Shown: one piece after another, positions 17,677 through 24,818 of the stretch
Position numbering within the stretch: position 1 is the stretch's first letter
Layout: every line of letters starts with the position of its first letter
Source of the DNA: SZUA-36 sp963704855
GTDB taxonomy: Bacteria > Pseudomonadota > Gammaproteobacteria > Xanthomonadales > SZUA-36
DNA: 64,000 nucleotides
Reading direction: 5' to 3'
Assembly (NCBI GenBank): GCA_963704855.1
Contig: CAVPHY010000002.1
Span: 372,001-436,000, forward strand
Translations under genes and position numbers: made by a program
Notes under the pieces: generated by a model
Database searches by the model: none
What the model was told of the DNA's origin: nothing
What the model saw: only the letters and a program-made list of their open reading frames with translations

Positions 17677-18372
17677 ATGACCATGACATTTTTTGATAAT
17701 TCTGAACACCGGGGACATGAATCCATCCACCAGTTTTACGATCCTAAAACAGGGCTGAAAGCCATCATCGCCATCCATTCAACCGCACTGGGTCCTGCCG
17801 CAGGCGGCTGCCGGAGATGGCAATACGGCAACGAGGCCGACGCCACCCGCGATGCCCTGCGCTTATCGCGGGGAATGACCTATAAGAACGCCATGGCAGG
17901 ATTGCCATTGGGCGGTGGCAAGGCCGTTATACTCGCCAGCCCCGATTCCCCACCATCAGATGAACTGTTTCGCGCCTTTGGTCGCTGCGTTGACACACTG
18001 GGCGGGCGCTATATCACCGCGGAGGATGTCGGGGTATCCGTGGATAACATGCGCGTGGTCAAGCAGATTACGGATTTCGTCGCGGGTCTGCCACCTGCCG
18101 AAGGCTCCGCCGGCGGTGACCCTTCGCCGTGGACAGCCGATGGCGTATTCCTCGGTCTGCGTGCGGCGGCGAAGCATCGCCTGGGTGTCGATTCGCTGAA
18201 AAACCTGCGTGTTGCAGTCCAGGGTGTCGGCAAAGTGGGCTACGATCTGTGCCGGCAGTTACATGCCGAAGGCGCACAGCCTGCTCATCAGCGATGTCAA
18301 CGAGCAGAACCTCGAACGCACCCGGGCAGATTTCGGAGCACGAGTGGTTGCAACCGGAAAAATCCTGTTTGA
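17677..18372 (+). CDS. Leucine dehydrogenase, N-terminal half (before frameshift)
   Basis: First half of a Leu/Val/Phe dehydrogenase: NAD-dependent oxidative deamination of branched-chain amino acids to 2-oxoacids, feeding the dehydrogenase complex encoded next. The Glu/Leu/Phe/Val dimerisation domain shows LGPAAGGCRRW and MTYKNAMAGLPLGGGKAVI, with catalytic lysines in TYKN and GGGK; the Rossmann motif is VAVQGVGKVGYDLC. Near 18280 the frame drifts into AQPAHQRCQ, while the true sequence continues one frame over as SLLISDVNEQNLERT. Possible starts are GTG 17671, ATG 17677 and ATG 17683. Removing one base in gcgcacagcc joins the halves into a 358-residue protein, normal for the family. Confidence 0.88.
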   Translation: MTMTFFDNSEHRGHESIHQFYDPKTGLKAIIAIHSTALGPAAGGCRRWQYGNEADATRDALRLSRGMTYKNAMAGLPLGGGKAVILASPDSPPSDELFRAFGRCVDTLGGRYITAEDVGVSVDNMRVVKQITDFVAGLPPAEGSAGGDPSPWTADGVFLGLRAAAKHRLGVDSLKNLRVAVQGVGKVGYDLCRQLHAEGAQPAHQRCQRAEPRTHPGRFRSTSGCNRKNPV

Positions 18373-18754
18373 AGACGTTGACGTGCTGGCACCCTGCGCG
18401 ATGGGCGCGGTTCTTGATGCAAACAGCATTCCGCAGATAAAGGCGACCGTCATCGGCGGCGCCGCCAACAACCAGCTGGCCACCGAGGCGGATGGACAAC
18501 GGCTGTTCGAAAGAAACATCCTGTACGCTCCGGACTATGTCATCAATGGCGGGGGCATCACCAGTGTTTCGCTGGAATACATGGGTAACAAGACCGATGC
18601 AGATGTACGTGCACAGATCGCCCTGATCCCCGGACGCCTGACTGACATATTTGTCGCGTCGGACAAGAAACGCACGCCCACCAACGTAATCGCGGATTCA
18701 ATGGCAGAAGCTATAATCTCCGCTGCGGCCTCAGCGACAACGACCGTCAGCTAA
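18209..18754 (+). CDS. Leucine dehydrogenase, C-terminal half (after frameshift)
   Basis: Second half of leucine dehydrogenase. Authentic sequence begins at about base 18281 (SLLISDVNEQNLERTRADFG); anything before that is out-of-frame translation. It carries the rest of the NAD domain, with VLAPCAMGAVLD, VIGGAANNQL and the YAPDYVINGGGITSVSLEY helix typical of Leu dehydrogenases. It ends 11 bases before the ATG of the E1alpha gene, so the whole set is probably one transcript. Confidence 0.85.
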   Translation: MLQSRVSAKWATICAGSYMPKAHSLLISDVNEQNLERTRADFGARVVATGKILFEDVDVLAPCAMGAVLDANSIPQIKATVIGGAANNQLATEADGQRLFERNILYAPDYVINGGGITSVSLEYMGNKTDADVRAQIALIPGRLTDIFVASDKKRTPTNVIADSMAEAIISAAASATTTVS

Positions 18755-18764
18755 CACCAGGAAT

Positions 18765-18932
18765 ATGAAATTGAATGAAATGACAGGAAAATCCCGACTG
18801 CATATCCCCCACCCTTCAGCACGGCCGGGGCAGGCGCCCGATTTCAGTTACCTTGCCTTGTCTGATGCCGGCGCGGTTGGGCGACCCGCCATTGACTGCG
18901 GCTGCCAGCAGCATCGAGTACCTGGCCAATGA
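18765..18932 (+). CDS. bkdA1: Branched-chain 2-oxoacid dehydrogenase E1 alpha, N-terminal fragment (before frameshift)
   Basis: A 55-codon fragment that is the true start of the E1alpha gene. It contains SRLHIPHPSARPGQAPDFSY followed by LALSDAG, the N-terminal signature of BkdA1 from pseudomonads, which the downstream frame lacks. The frame is lost after GRPAID, near base 18897, where one extra base sits; beyond that this frame runs out of register to a TGA. With one base removed, the combined gene 18765-20025 encodes 419 residues, close to the 410 of P. putida BkdA1. It follows leucine dehydrogenase by 10 bases. Confidence 0.75.
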   Translation: MKLNEMTGKSRLHIPHPSARPGQAPDFSYLALSDAGAVGRPAIDCGCQQHRVPGQ

Positions 18933-20025
18933 TCTCGTGCGTGTTTTGGATGACAACGGCAAAGCACAGGGTGAGTGGGTGCCTGACCTGACAGAAGATC
19001 AATTGCTCGAAGCCTTGCGCCTGATGCTGTTAACCCGCCAGTACGATGACCGTATGCAGCGCGCGCAACGACAGGGAAAAATTTCATTTTATATGCAGTC
19101 CCTGGGTGAGGAGGCGATCTCGATTGCACAGGGTATGGCCCTGGAAGCCGGTGACATGATGTTCCCGTCTTATCGCAACCAGGGTCTGTTTATCATGCGT
19201 GGCACCAGCCTGGTCGACCTGATGTGTCAGTGCCTGTCCAATACAAGGGATATGTGCAAGGGCCGGCAGATGCCCATCATGTATCACAACAAGCAGGCCA
19301 ACCTGTTTTCGGTCTCCGGCAATCTCGGTACGCAGTTTCCGCAAGCGGTCGGCTGGGCCATGGCATCCGCCATCAAGGGTGAAGAGCACATTGCGGCATC
19401 CTGGCTGGGGGACGGCAGCACTGCCGAGGCGGATTTTCACTACGCTTTGACCTTTGCAGCCGTCTACCAGGCGCCGGTCATGCTGAACGTGGTAAACAAC
19501 CAGTGGGCTATATCCTCGTTCCAGGGCTTTGCCGGCGGCGAGAGACGGTCTTTCGCAGCCCGCGGATTGGGCCTTGGCATACCCGGCATACGTGTCGACG
19601 GCAACGATCTGCTGGCGATCTACGCTGTCACTCAGTGGGCGGCGCAACGCGCTCGCCAGGGTGGCGGCCCAACCCTGATCGAACACGTCACTTACCGCGG
19701 TGGAGCCCATTCCACCAGCGATGACCCTACCCGTTACCGGCCCAAGGACGAATGGAAGGCTTTCCCGCTGGGTGATCCAGTCAAACGGCTGAAACAACAC
19801 CTGGTGAACCGCGGACTCTGGTCGGATGAACAGCATGCTGCACTACAGGAAGAACTCAAGCAGCAGGTAAACGAGGCTTGGAAGGAGGCCGTCAGCTACG
19901 GAACGATGACCGAAGGGCCACGACTGGACGTGCGCGAGATGTTCGAGGACGTCTATGCAGAGGTACCGCCGCACCTGGAACTCCAGCGCCAACAGTTACT
20001 GGCATTGCGGAGGGGTTCCAAATGA
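18853..20025 (+). CDS. bkdA1: Branched-chain 2-oxoacid dehydrogenase E1 alpha subunit, main part (after frameshift)
   Basis: Thiamine-diphosphate-dependent decarboxylase subunit that acts on 2-oxoacids from Leu, Ile and Val and acylates the lipoyl group of E2. Recognised by SFYMQSLGEEAI, CKGRQMPIMY, the ThDP-binding motif GDGSTAEADFHYALTFAAVY ending in NNQWAIS, and the phosphorylation-loop-like HSTSDDPTRYRP. Authentic sequence begins near base 18897; the N-terminus lies in the preceding fragment in another frame. Its TGA overlaps the ATG of E1beta (ATGA), with GGAGGGG ahead of it, so the two subunits should be made in equal amounts. Confidence 0.9.
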   Translation: MPCLMPARLGDPPLTAAASSIEYLANDLVRVLDDNGKAQGEWVPDLTEDQLLEALRLMLLTRQYDDRMQRAQRQGKISFYMQSLGEEAISIAQGMALEAGDMMFPSYRNQGLFIMRGTSLVDLMCQCLSNTRDMCKGRQMPIMYHNKQANLFSVSGNLGTQFPQAVGWAMASAIKGEEHIAASWLGDGSTAEADFHYALTFAAVYQAPVMLNVVNNQWAISSFQGFAGGERRSFAARGLGLGIPGIRVDGNDLLAIYAVTQWAAQRARQGGGPTLIEHVTYRGGAHSTSDDPTRYRPKDEWKAFPLGDPVKRLKQHLVNRGLWSDEQHAALQEELKQQVNEAWKEAVSYGTMTEGPRLDVREMFEDVYAEVPPHLELQRQQLLALRRGSK

Positions 20026-21038
20026 GCCAGATGAATATGATCCAGGCGGTCAGGTCCGCGCTGGATGTCATGATGCATAAAGACCCGACCGTCATCATCC
20101 TTGGCCAGGACGTGGGCTACTTCGGAGGCGTGTTCCGCTGCACCGATGGCCTGCAGGCCAAGTATGGCGAACACCGGGTCATTGATGCGCCCATTGCGGA
20201 GGGCGGTATCATCGGTTCGGCTATCGGCATCGGGGTCAACGGGCTGCGGCCGGTGGCTGAAATCCAGTTTGCCGATTACATCTACCCGGGGCTTGACCAG
20301 ATCATCAGTGAACTGGCGCGTCTTCGTTATCGCAGCGGCGGTGAGTTTTTCTCGCCGGTGACGGTACGCGCACCCTGCGGTGGTGGTATCCGTGGCGGGC
20401 AAACCCACTCGCAGAGTCCGGAAGCATTGTTCACGCATCTTTCCGGGGTCAAAACCGTGATGCCGTCGAACCCCTACGATGCCAAGGGCTTGCTGATCAG
20501 CGCGATCGAGTCCGATGACCCGGTGATTTTTTTCGAGCCCAAACGTATTTATAACGGACCCTTTGACGGCGATCCGGACAAACCTGCCGTATCGTGGTCG
20601 AATCACCCTGGTGGTGAAGTGCCGGATGGCTACTATTCGATCCCGCTCGGTGAAGCGGCCCTGGTTGAGGAAGGCACCGAACTGACCGTGATCACCTATG
20701 GCACGATGGTGCATGTCGCCCAGGCAGCAGTGCACAAGGCCGGTGTCAGCGCCGATATAATCGATGTACGCTCACTGGCGCCTCTGGACGTTGAAACACT
20801 GAAGAAATCAGTCGAGAAAACCGGGCGTTGCCTGGTAACCCATGAAGCTTCACGGTTCAGCGGCTACGGTGCGGAACTGGTCGCAACGGTCCAGGAGGAG
20901 TGCTTCTGGCACCTGCAGGCGCCGATCGAACGCGTCGCAGGCTGGGAAACGCCTTATCCACACGCATTCGAATGGGACTATTTCCCCGCACAGGACAGGA
21001 TTATCGACAGCATTCGCAAAATCATGGAGACGGTATGA
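20022..21038 (+). CDS. bkdA2: Branched-chain 2-oxoacid dehydrogenase E1 beta subunit
   Basis: A 338-residue beta subunit that completes the E1 active site. Typical features are LGQDVGYFGGVFRCTDGL near residue 27, APIAEGGIIGSAIG, the FADYIYPGLDQI segment and the C-terminal transketolase domain (VITYGTMVHVA, IDVRSLAPLD, THEASRFSGYGAE). This gene is intact. The ATG overlaps the E1alpha stop and the TGA overlaps the E2 ATG, so translation is coupled on both sides. The set works with leucine dehydrogenase to turn branched-chain amino acids into acyl-CoAs. Confidence 0.93.
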   Translation: MSQMNMIQAVRSALDVMMHKDPTVIILGQDVGYFGGVFRCTDGLQAKYGEHRVIDAPIAEGGIIGSAIGIGVNGLRPVAEIQFADYIYPGLDQIISELARLRYRSGGEFFSPVTVRAPCGGGIRGGQTHSQSPEALFTHLSGVKTVMPSNPYDAKGLLISAIESDDPVIFFEPKRIYNGPFDGDPDKPAVSWSNHPGGEVPDGYYSIPLGEAALVEEGTELTVITYGTMVHVAQAAVHKAGVSADIIDVRSLAPLDVETLKKSVEKTGRCLVTHEASRFSGYGAELVATVQEECFWHLQAPIERVAGWETPYPHAFEWDYFPAQDRIIDSIRKIMETV

Positions 21039-21571
21039 GCGAGTATATTTTTAATTTACCGGACCTCGGTGAAGGCCTGGTCGAGGCGGAAATTGCGGAG
21101 TGGATGGTCAAGGTCGGGGATTTCGTCGAAGAAGAAGACCCGATCGGCGCCATGCTGACCGACAAGGCTGCGGTTGAACTGTCAGCGCCCGTGTCAGGTC
21201 GTGTAGTACGCCTGGCCGGTGAAGTCGGTGACACCATCGCTGTTGGCGCACCTATGATTGTTTTTGAGACGAAAGACGGAGAGGCAAGCAAAAAGTCGGA
21301 TGCCGTGCCTCCACCCGCTGTTCAGGAAAAAACCGCTGCGAGCCAACCTGAAGCGGGCTCACCGGAAAAATCATCGGCCAGCACGTCAACAGGCACGATT
21401 CTCACCTCGCCTTCCGTTCGCCGCCAGGCCCGCGAAGCCGGGATCGATCTTGGCGCTGTCAGCGGCAGTGGGCCACGCGGACGGATACTGAGATCCGACC
21501 TGGAGGACCACGTAGCCAAAGGCAGTTCAGCTTCAGTACATGCTGTTACCAGCAAAGCAACCATCAAATAA
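21035..21571 (+). CDS. bkdB: Branched-chain 2-oxoacid dehydrogenase E2, N-terminal half: lipoyl and E1/E3-binding domains (before frameshift)
   Basis: The first half of the dihydrolipoyl acyltransferase core. A lipoyl domain carries Lys44 in MLTDKAAVEL as the lipoylation site. A Pro/Ala/Ser-rich linker leads to a peripheral-subunit-binding domain (TSPSVRRQAREAGIDL, then GSGPRGRIL). The frame stops at TSKATIK. Deleting one A in atcaaataaagtc gives ATINKVTEIKVIGLRRKIAERM and continuity into the catalytic half, 410 residues overall, normal for E2. No E3 (dihydrolipoamide dehydrogenase) gene follows, so an E3 from elsewhere must be used. Confidence 0.9.
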   Translation: MSEYIFNLPDLGEGLVEAEIAEWMVKVGDFVEEEDPIGAMLTDKAAVELSAPVSGRVVRLAGEVGDTIAVGAPMIVFETKDGEASKKSDAVPPPAVQEKTAASQPEAGSPEKSSASTSTGTILTSPSVRRQAREAGIDLGAVSGSGPRGRILRSDLEDHVAKGSSASVHAVTSKATIK

Positions 21572-22268
21572 AGTCACCGAAATCAAGGTGATCGGATTGC
21601 GCCGCAAGATTGCCGAACGCATGACCGAGGCAAACCGGGAAATCCCGCATTTTGCCTACGTCGAGGAAATCGACATAACTGCGCTGGAGTCCCTGCGCCA
21701 GCATCTGAACAGCCAGAAATCACCCGGCGCAGACAAGCTGACGTTGTTACCGTTTATCGGTCTGGCCCTGGCCCGGGTGTTGAAACAGTTTCCACAGTGC
21801 AACGCCCTTTATGACAAGGAGCGGAATGTCATCAGCCAGTACGATGCCGTCCACCTCGGTATTGCCACGCAAACCCCGGATGGCCTGAAAGTTCCGGTTG
21901 CGAAACACGCCGAAGCCCGCACGCTTGAAAGCCTTGCCAGCGAGGTGCGCCGCGTTACCGCCGCGGCCCGCGAAAATACCGCGAAACGCGAAGAACTGAT
22001 GGGTTCGACCATTACGATTACAAGTCTCGGCAAACAGGGCGGCATTGCTTCTACACCCGTGATAAACCTGCCCGAGGTGGCCATCATTGGTGTAAACAAG
22101 GCAGTTGAACGGCCTGTTGTCATCAGTGGGCAAATCGTGATCCGCCTGATGATGAACCTGTCATCCTCGTTCGACCACCGTTTCGTGGACGGCTATGACG
22201 CGGCCATGATGATACAGGCGCTAAAGGCCATGCTGGAGCAGCCTGCCTGCATTTTTATCACTGAATAG
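21540..22268 (+). CDS. bkdB: Branched-chain 2-oxoacid dehydrogenase E2, C-terminal half: acyltransferase domain (after frameshift)
   Basis: The catalytic domain of E2, which moves the acyl group from lipoamide to CoA and forms the 24-mer core. Authentic sequence begins at about base 21566 (KVTEIKVIGLRRKIAERMTEA). Other marks are PHFAYVEEIDITALE, LGIATQTPDGLKVPV and the active-site motif SSSFDHRFVDGYDAA near the C-terminus. It is the last gene of the cluster; a 540-base region of strong secondary structure follows. Confidence 0.9.
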   Translation: MLLPAKQPSNKVTEIKVIGLRRKIAERMTEANREIPHFAYVEEIDITALESLRQHLNSQKSPGADKLTLLPFIGLALARVLKQFPQCNALYDKERNVISQYDAVHLGIATQTPDGLKVPVAKHAEARTLESLASEVRRVTAAARENTAKREELMGSTITITSLGKQGGIASTPVINLPEVAIIGVNKAVERPVVISGQIVIRLMMNLSSSFDHRFVDGYDAAMMIQALKAMLEQPACIFITE

Positions 22269-22306
22269 GCGGATTAGCGTCGTAGACAAAGTCGCGAAGG
22301 TGCAAT

Positions 22307-22522
22307 GACACGGCAGACGGTTGTGGCCTGTGCTCTCAGGCCAGCGGTCCCGGATCTTTGATCCGGGACTACCCTCGCAGCCGGCCGGGTTTTAACGGGA
22401 CCGGCCTCACGAATACATCCTGTATCGGGCGGCCTCGATCGGGCATCCCGCCCGATCGCCCCTAACCCGTCCGGCTACTCGGCGCTTCTCAGTTCGCCCA
22501 GGCCACAACCGTCCACCGTGTC
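22307..22522. repeat. Long inverted-repeat element with nested hairpins after the bkd cluster
   Basis: Arms 22307-22330 and 22499-22522 pair over 24 bases with two mismatches. Inside are a perfect 10-base stem with a 3-base loop (22347-22356 / 22360-22369) and a perfect 9-base stem (22436-22444 / 22450-22458). No protein-coding signal was seen. It may act as a transcript end or RNA stabiliser for the operon; no T-run follows any stem. It and the next element fill most of the gap 22269-22810. Confidence 0.7.
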
Positions 22523-22553
22523 TGAACCAGGGTGCACGACTTTCAGCTTAAGA

Positions 22554-22755
22554 GCTCAATAGCCCGGGTGGTATTCAATGCCCATTTATCCGCCGAAGAC
22601 AGGATTTCGCCAGGGGCGATTTTCATGGATGAAAATCGAGGGCTGACGGTACAGGAAGTACCGCCAGACCGGTCCCGATCAGGCGGAATCCTGGCTGAGG
22701 GCAGCCCGCAGGGGCGGATAAGCCTGGGCATTGAATACCACCCGGGCTGTTGAGC
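22554..22755. repeat. Palindromic intergenic element, copy 3
   Basis: Inverted arms 22554-22594 and 22713-22755, with 24 consecutive paired bases and a 2-base size difference near the inner end. Nested inside are a perfect 10-base stem around GG (CGATTTTCAT / ATGAAAATCG) and a ggtac / gtacc stem. The interior has GACAGGA, CATGGATG and ACGG in the same order as the 12.8 kb copy, although the arms are unrelated. A short open frame here is a by-product of the palindrome. Confidence 0.7.
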
Positions 22756-22810
22756 GCACCGTCTGAATCGAAGCCGTCTGAATGTCCACTACATAGCTGG
22801 AATTGAAAGC

Positions 22811-23638
22811 TTAGTTGTTATTCAGCAACATTCTGCCAGCAATTTCCTTCAGAAGCTTCGCGGCCACCATGGCAGTCATGTCATTGATATCGCGTTGCGG
22901 ATTGTATTCGACGATATCGGCACCGATGATGCGGTTGGGCAGGCGCTGGATAATAGCCAGCATATCCCTGACGGATAGCCCGCCGGGCTCATGGTGCGAG
23001 ACACCGGGTGCAAACGCGGGATCCAGCGCATCGAGGTCGCAACTGATGTAAACCGGTCCTTCGAAATCACGGCCGATAGAATCCAGGTCCAATGTCCTCA
23101 TTTCGTGAACTTCCACACCGAACCGCTCCACCTGTTGGCGCAGGTGCCCGCTGAGTGTGCGTATGCCGACCTGAACGAGACGGCTGGCCAAACCCTTTTC
23201 CATAATGCGTGCGAACGGGCTGGCATGGGACCAGGGGTTACCCTCATAGTTATCATACAGATCCGGATGGGCATCAAAGTGCAGGATATTGACCGGGCCG
23301 TTGGCGCGGTGGATGGCGCGCATGACCGGGTAGCTGATGGCATGGTCACCGCCCAGCACCAGTGGCAGCGCACCCTGATCGGTGATTTTGTGGATTTCAT
23401 CTTCAATCGCCAAAAAACTGTCTGCAGCATCCGCCACCGGCCTGTCGCCGACATCAACAAAACCGGTATTGTCCTTGAGATCAACACCTAGCTCGGAGCA
23501 CAGATTGGCAGAGCCGTTGTGCAGCGCCCTGCGTATGAGTGCCGGTGCCCCGGCCGCACCCCGCATATAACTCGAGTTGGCATCGGAGAGGATGCCGACC
23601 AGGGCGACATCGTTCTTTTTGAGCGTTTCTGCCTGCAT
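22811..23638 (-). CDS. Arginase/agmatinase-family ureohydrolase
   Basis: A 275-residue enzyme of the ureohydrolase superfamily. The binuclear Mn ligands appear in GGDHAISYP, HFDAHPDLYD and SCDLDALDPAFAPGVSHHEPGG. The substrate could be agmatine, arginine, a guanidino acid or formimidoylglutamate; sequence alone does not decide. It lies divergent from the dgcN-dgcA pair (137-base gap), so a role in glutamate-family amino acid use is plausible. The ATG at 23638 has AGGA seven bases upstream; an in-frame ATG at 23659 adds only MWNQDQT. The preceding region is filled with palindromic repeats. Confidence 0.87.
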   Translation of the reverse strand: MQAETLKKNDVALVGILSDANSSYMRGAAGAPALIRRALHNGSANLCSELGVDLKDNTGFVDVGDRPVADAADSFLAIEDEIHKITDQGALPLVLGGDHAISYPVMRAIHRANGPVNILHFDAHPDLYDNYEGNPWSHASPFARIMEKGLASRLVQVGIRTLSGHLRQQVERFGVEVHEMRTLDLDSIGRDFEGPVYISCDLDALDPAFAPGVSHHEPGGLSVRDMLAIIQRLPNRIIGADIVEYNPQRDINDMTAMVAAKLLKEIAGRMLLNNN

Positions 23639-23775
23639 AGTCTGATCCTGATTCCACACTACTTACGACGTGGCATCATAGCACTCATTTCATCTGGTTC
23701 CGTCACGGGTAATGATGCAAGAATGAAGCAAATATCATCTAAACCTATTAGAATTACGACCTTGCTTTCAGAGCC

Positions 23776-24816
23776 ATGCCAATGACGAATTTAACCACAG
23801 TGCAACTCAATGCTCCCTACCTGATACTGATCGGTGACCTGGCCGACCCGACCAATGGCAAAACGGGTTTTGGTATCGTTCACTGGCGGCCCGACCTGGT
23901 TGCAGGTCAACTGCGGTTCAAGGGTTGCAAGGTAGGTATGGGTGTGCCCGATATGACGGTGGCCGAGGCGGTCGAGGCCGGTGTGAAGAGCCTGGTCATC
24001 GGTGTCGCTCCCATTGGCGGCGTCATACCCGACAGCTGGTGGGATTCCATCATCGAAGCGGCATCGGCCGGTCTGGACATCGTCTGCGGCCTGCATTTCA
24101 GACTGGCGGATATCCCGGCCGTTGCAGCCGCCGCCAAGGCTTCGGGCGCACGCCTGATCGATGTCCGCACACCGCCCAAAAACCTGCCGGTGGGCACCGG
24201 CATCAGGCGTTCCGGCAAACGGGTTTTGATGGTCGGGACGGATTGCGCCATTGGCAAGAAATACACCGCACTGGCACTAGATGTGGCAATGCGTGAAGCC
24301 GGGATGAAATCGACATTCCGCGCGACCGGTCAAACCGGCATCATGCTGGCCGGTGAAGGCATTGCCATCGATGCGGTGGTGGCGGACTTCGTTGCAGGCG
24401 CAGCCGAACTGATTTCACCCGACAACGAAGAAGACCACTGGGATGTCATCGAAGGCCAGGGCTCGTTGTTTCACCCCGGCTACTCGGGTGTTAGCCTCGG
24501 CCTGCTGCATGGCTCTCAACCGGACGCATTTGTGCTCTGTCACGACGCCACGCGCACCGCGGTTTCCGGCTGGGAGCATTACCCCCTGCCCTCAATCAGG
24601 GAAGCCATAGACTTGCACACGCTTCTCGGCCGCCGCACCAACCCGGGCATCCGCTGTATCGGCATCAGCGTCAATACGTCGAAACTGGCTGCGGACAAAC
24701 GCCTGGAATACCTGGCTGCACTGAGCCGGGAAACCGGCCTGCCGTGCGTCGATCCGATCATTGACGGCTGCGGGGCGATCGTCGAACACATCAAGCAATG
24801 CTTTGCGGAGAAATAA
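23776..24816 (+). CDS. dgcN: DUF1611 protein, DgcN-like D-glutamate N-acetyltransferase
   Basis: A 346-residue DUF1611 protein. An N-terminal Rossmann-like domain (DPTNGKTGFGIVHW, VGMGVPDMTV, GVAPIGGVIPDSWW) is followed by a C-terminal P-loop-like domain with VGTDCAIGKKYTALAL. In marine bacteria DgcN was reported to acetylate D-glutamate to N-acetyl-D-glutamate, which the DgcA racemase then converts to the L form. The next gene, two bases downstream, is the matching enolase-superfamily racemase, and that pairing is the basis of the assignment. ATG codons at 23776 and 23782 are both possible. Confidence 0.8.
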   Translation: MPMTNLTTVQLNAPYLILIGDLADPTNGKTGFGIVHWRPDLVAGQLRFKGCKVGMGVPDMTVAEAVEAGVKSLVIGVAPIGGVIPDSWWDSIIEAASAGLDIVCGLHFRLADIPAVAAAAKASGARLIDVRTPPKNLPVGTGIRRSGKRVLMVGTDCAIGKKYTALALDVAMREAGMKSTFRATGQTGIMLAGEGIAIDAVVADFVAGAAELISPDNEEDHWDVIEGQGSLFHPGYSGVSLGLLHGSQPDAFVLCHDATRTAVSGWEHYPLPSIREAIDLHTLLGRRTNPGIRCIGISVNTSKLAADKRLEYLAALSRETGLPCVDPIIDGCGAIVEHIKQCFAEK

Positions 24817-24818
24817 AC

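Noticed and set aside
21562..21572. Programmed frameshift in the E2 gene
   Set aside because: The site is not a recognised slippery heptamer and no stimulatory stem was seen; five other genes show the same one-base shift without slippery sites.
22532..22753. Short open frame spanning the 22.6 kb region
   Set aside because: It coincides with the palindromic arms and their nested stems, has no ribosome site and no family resemblance.
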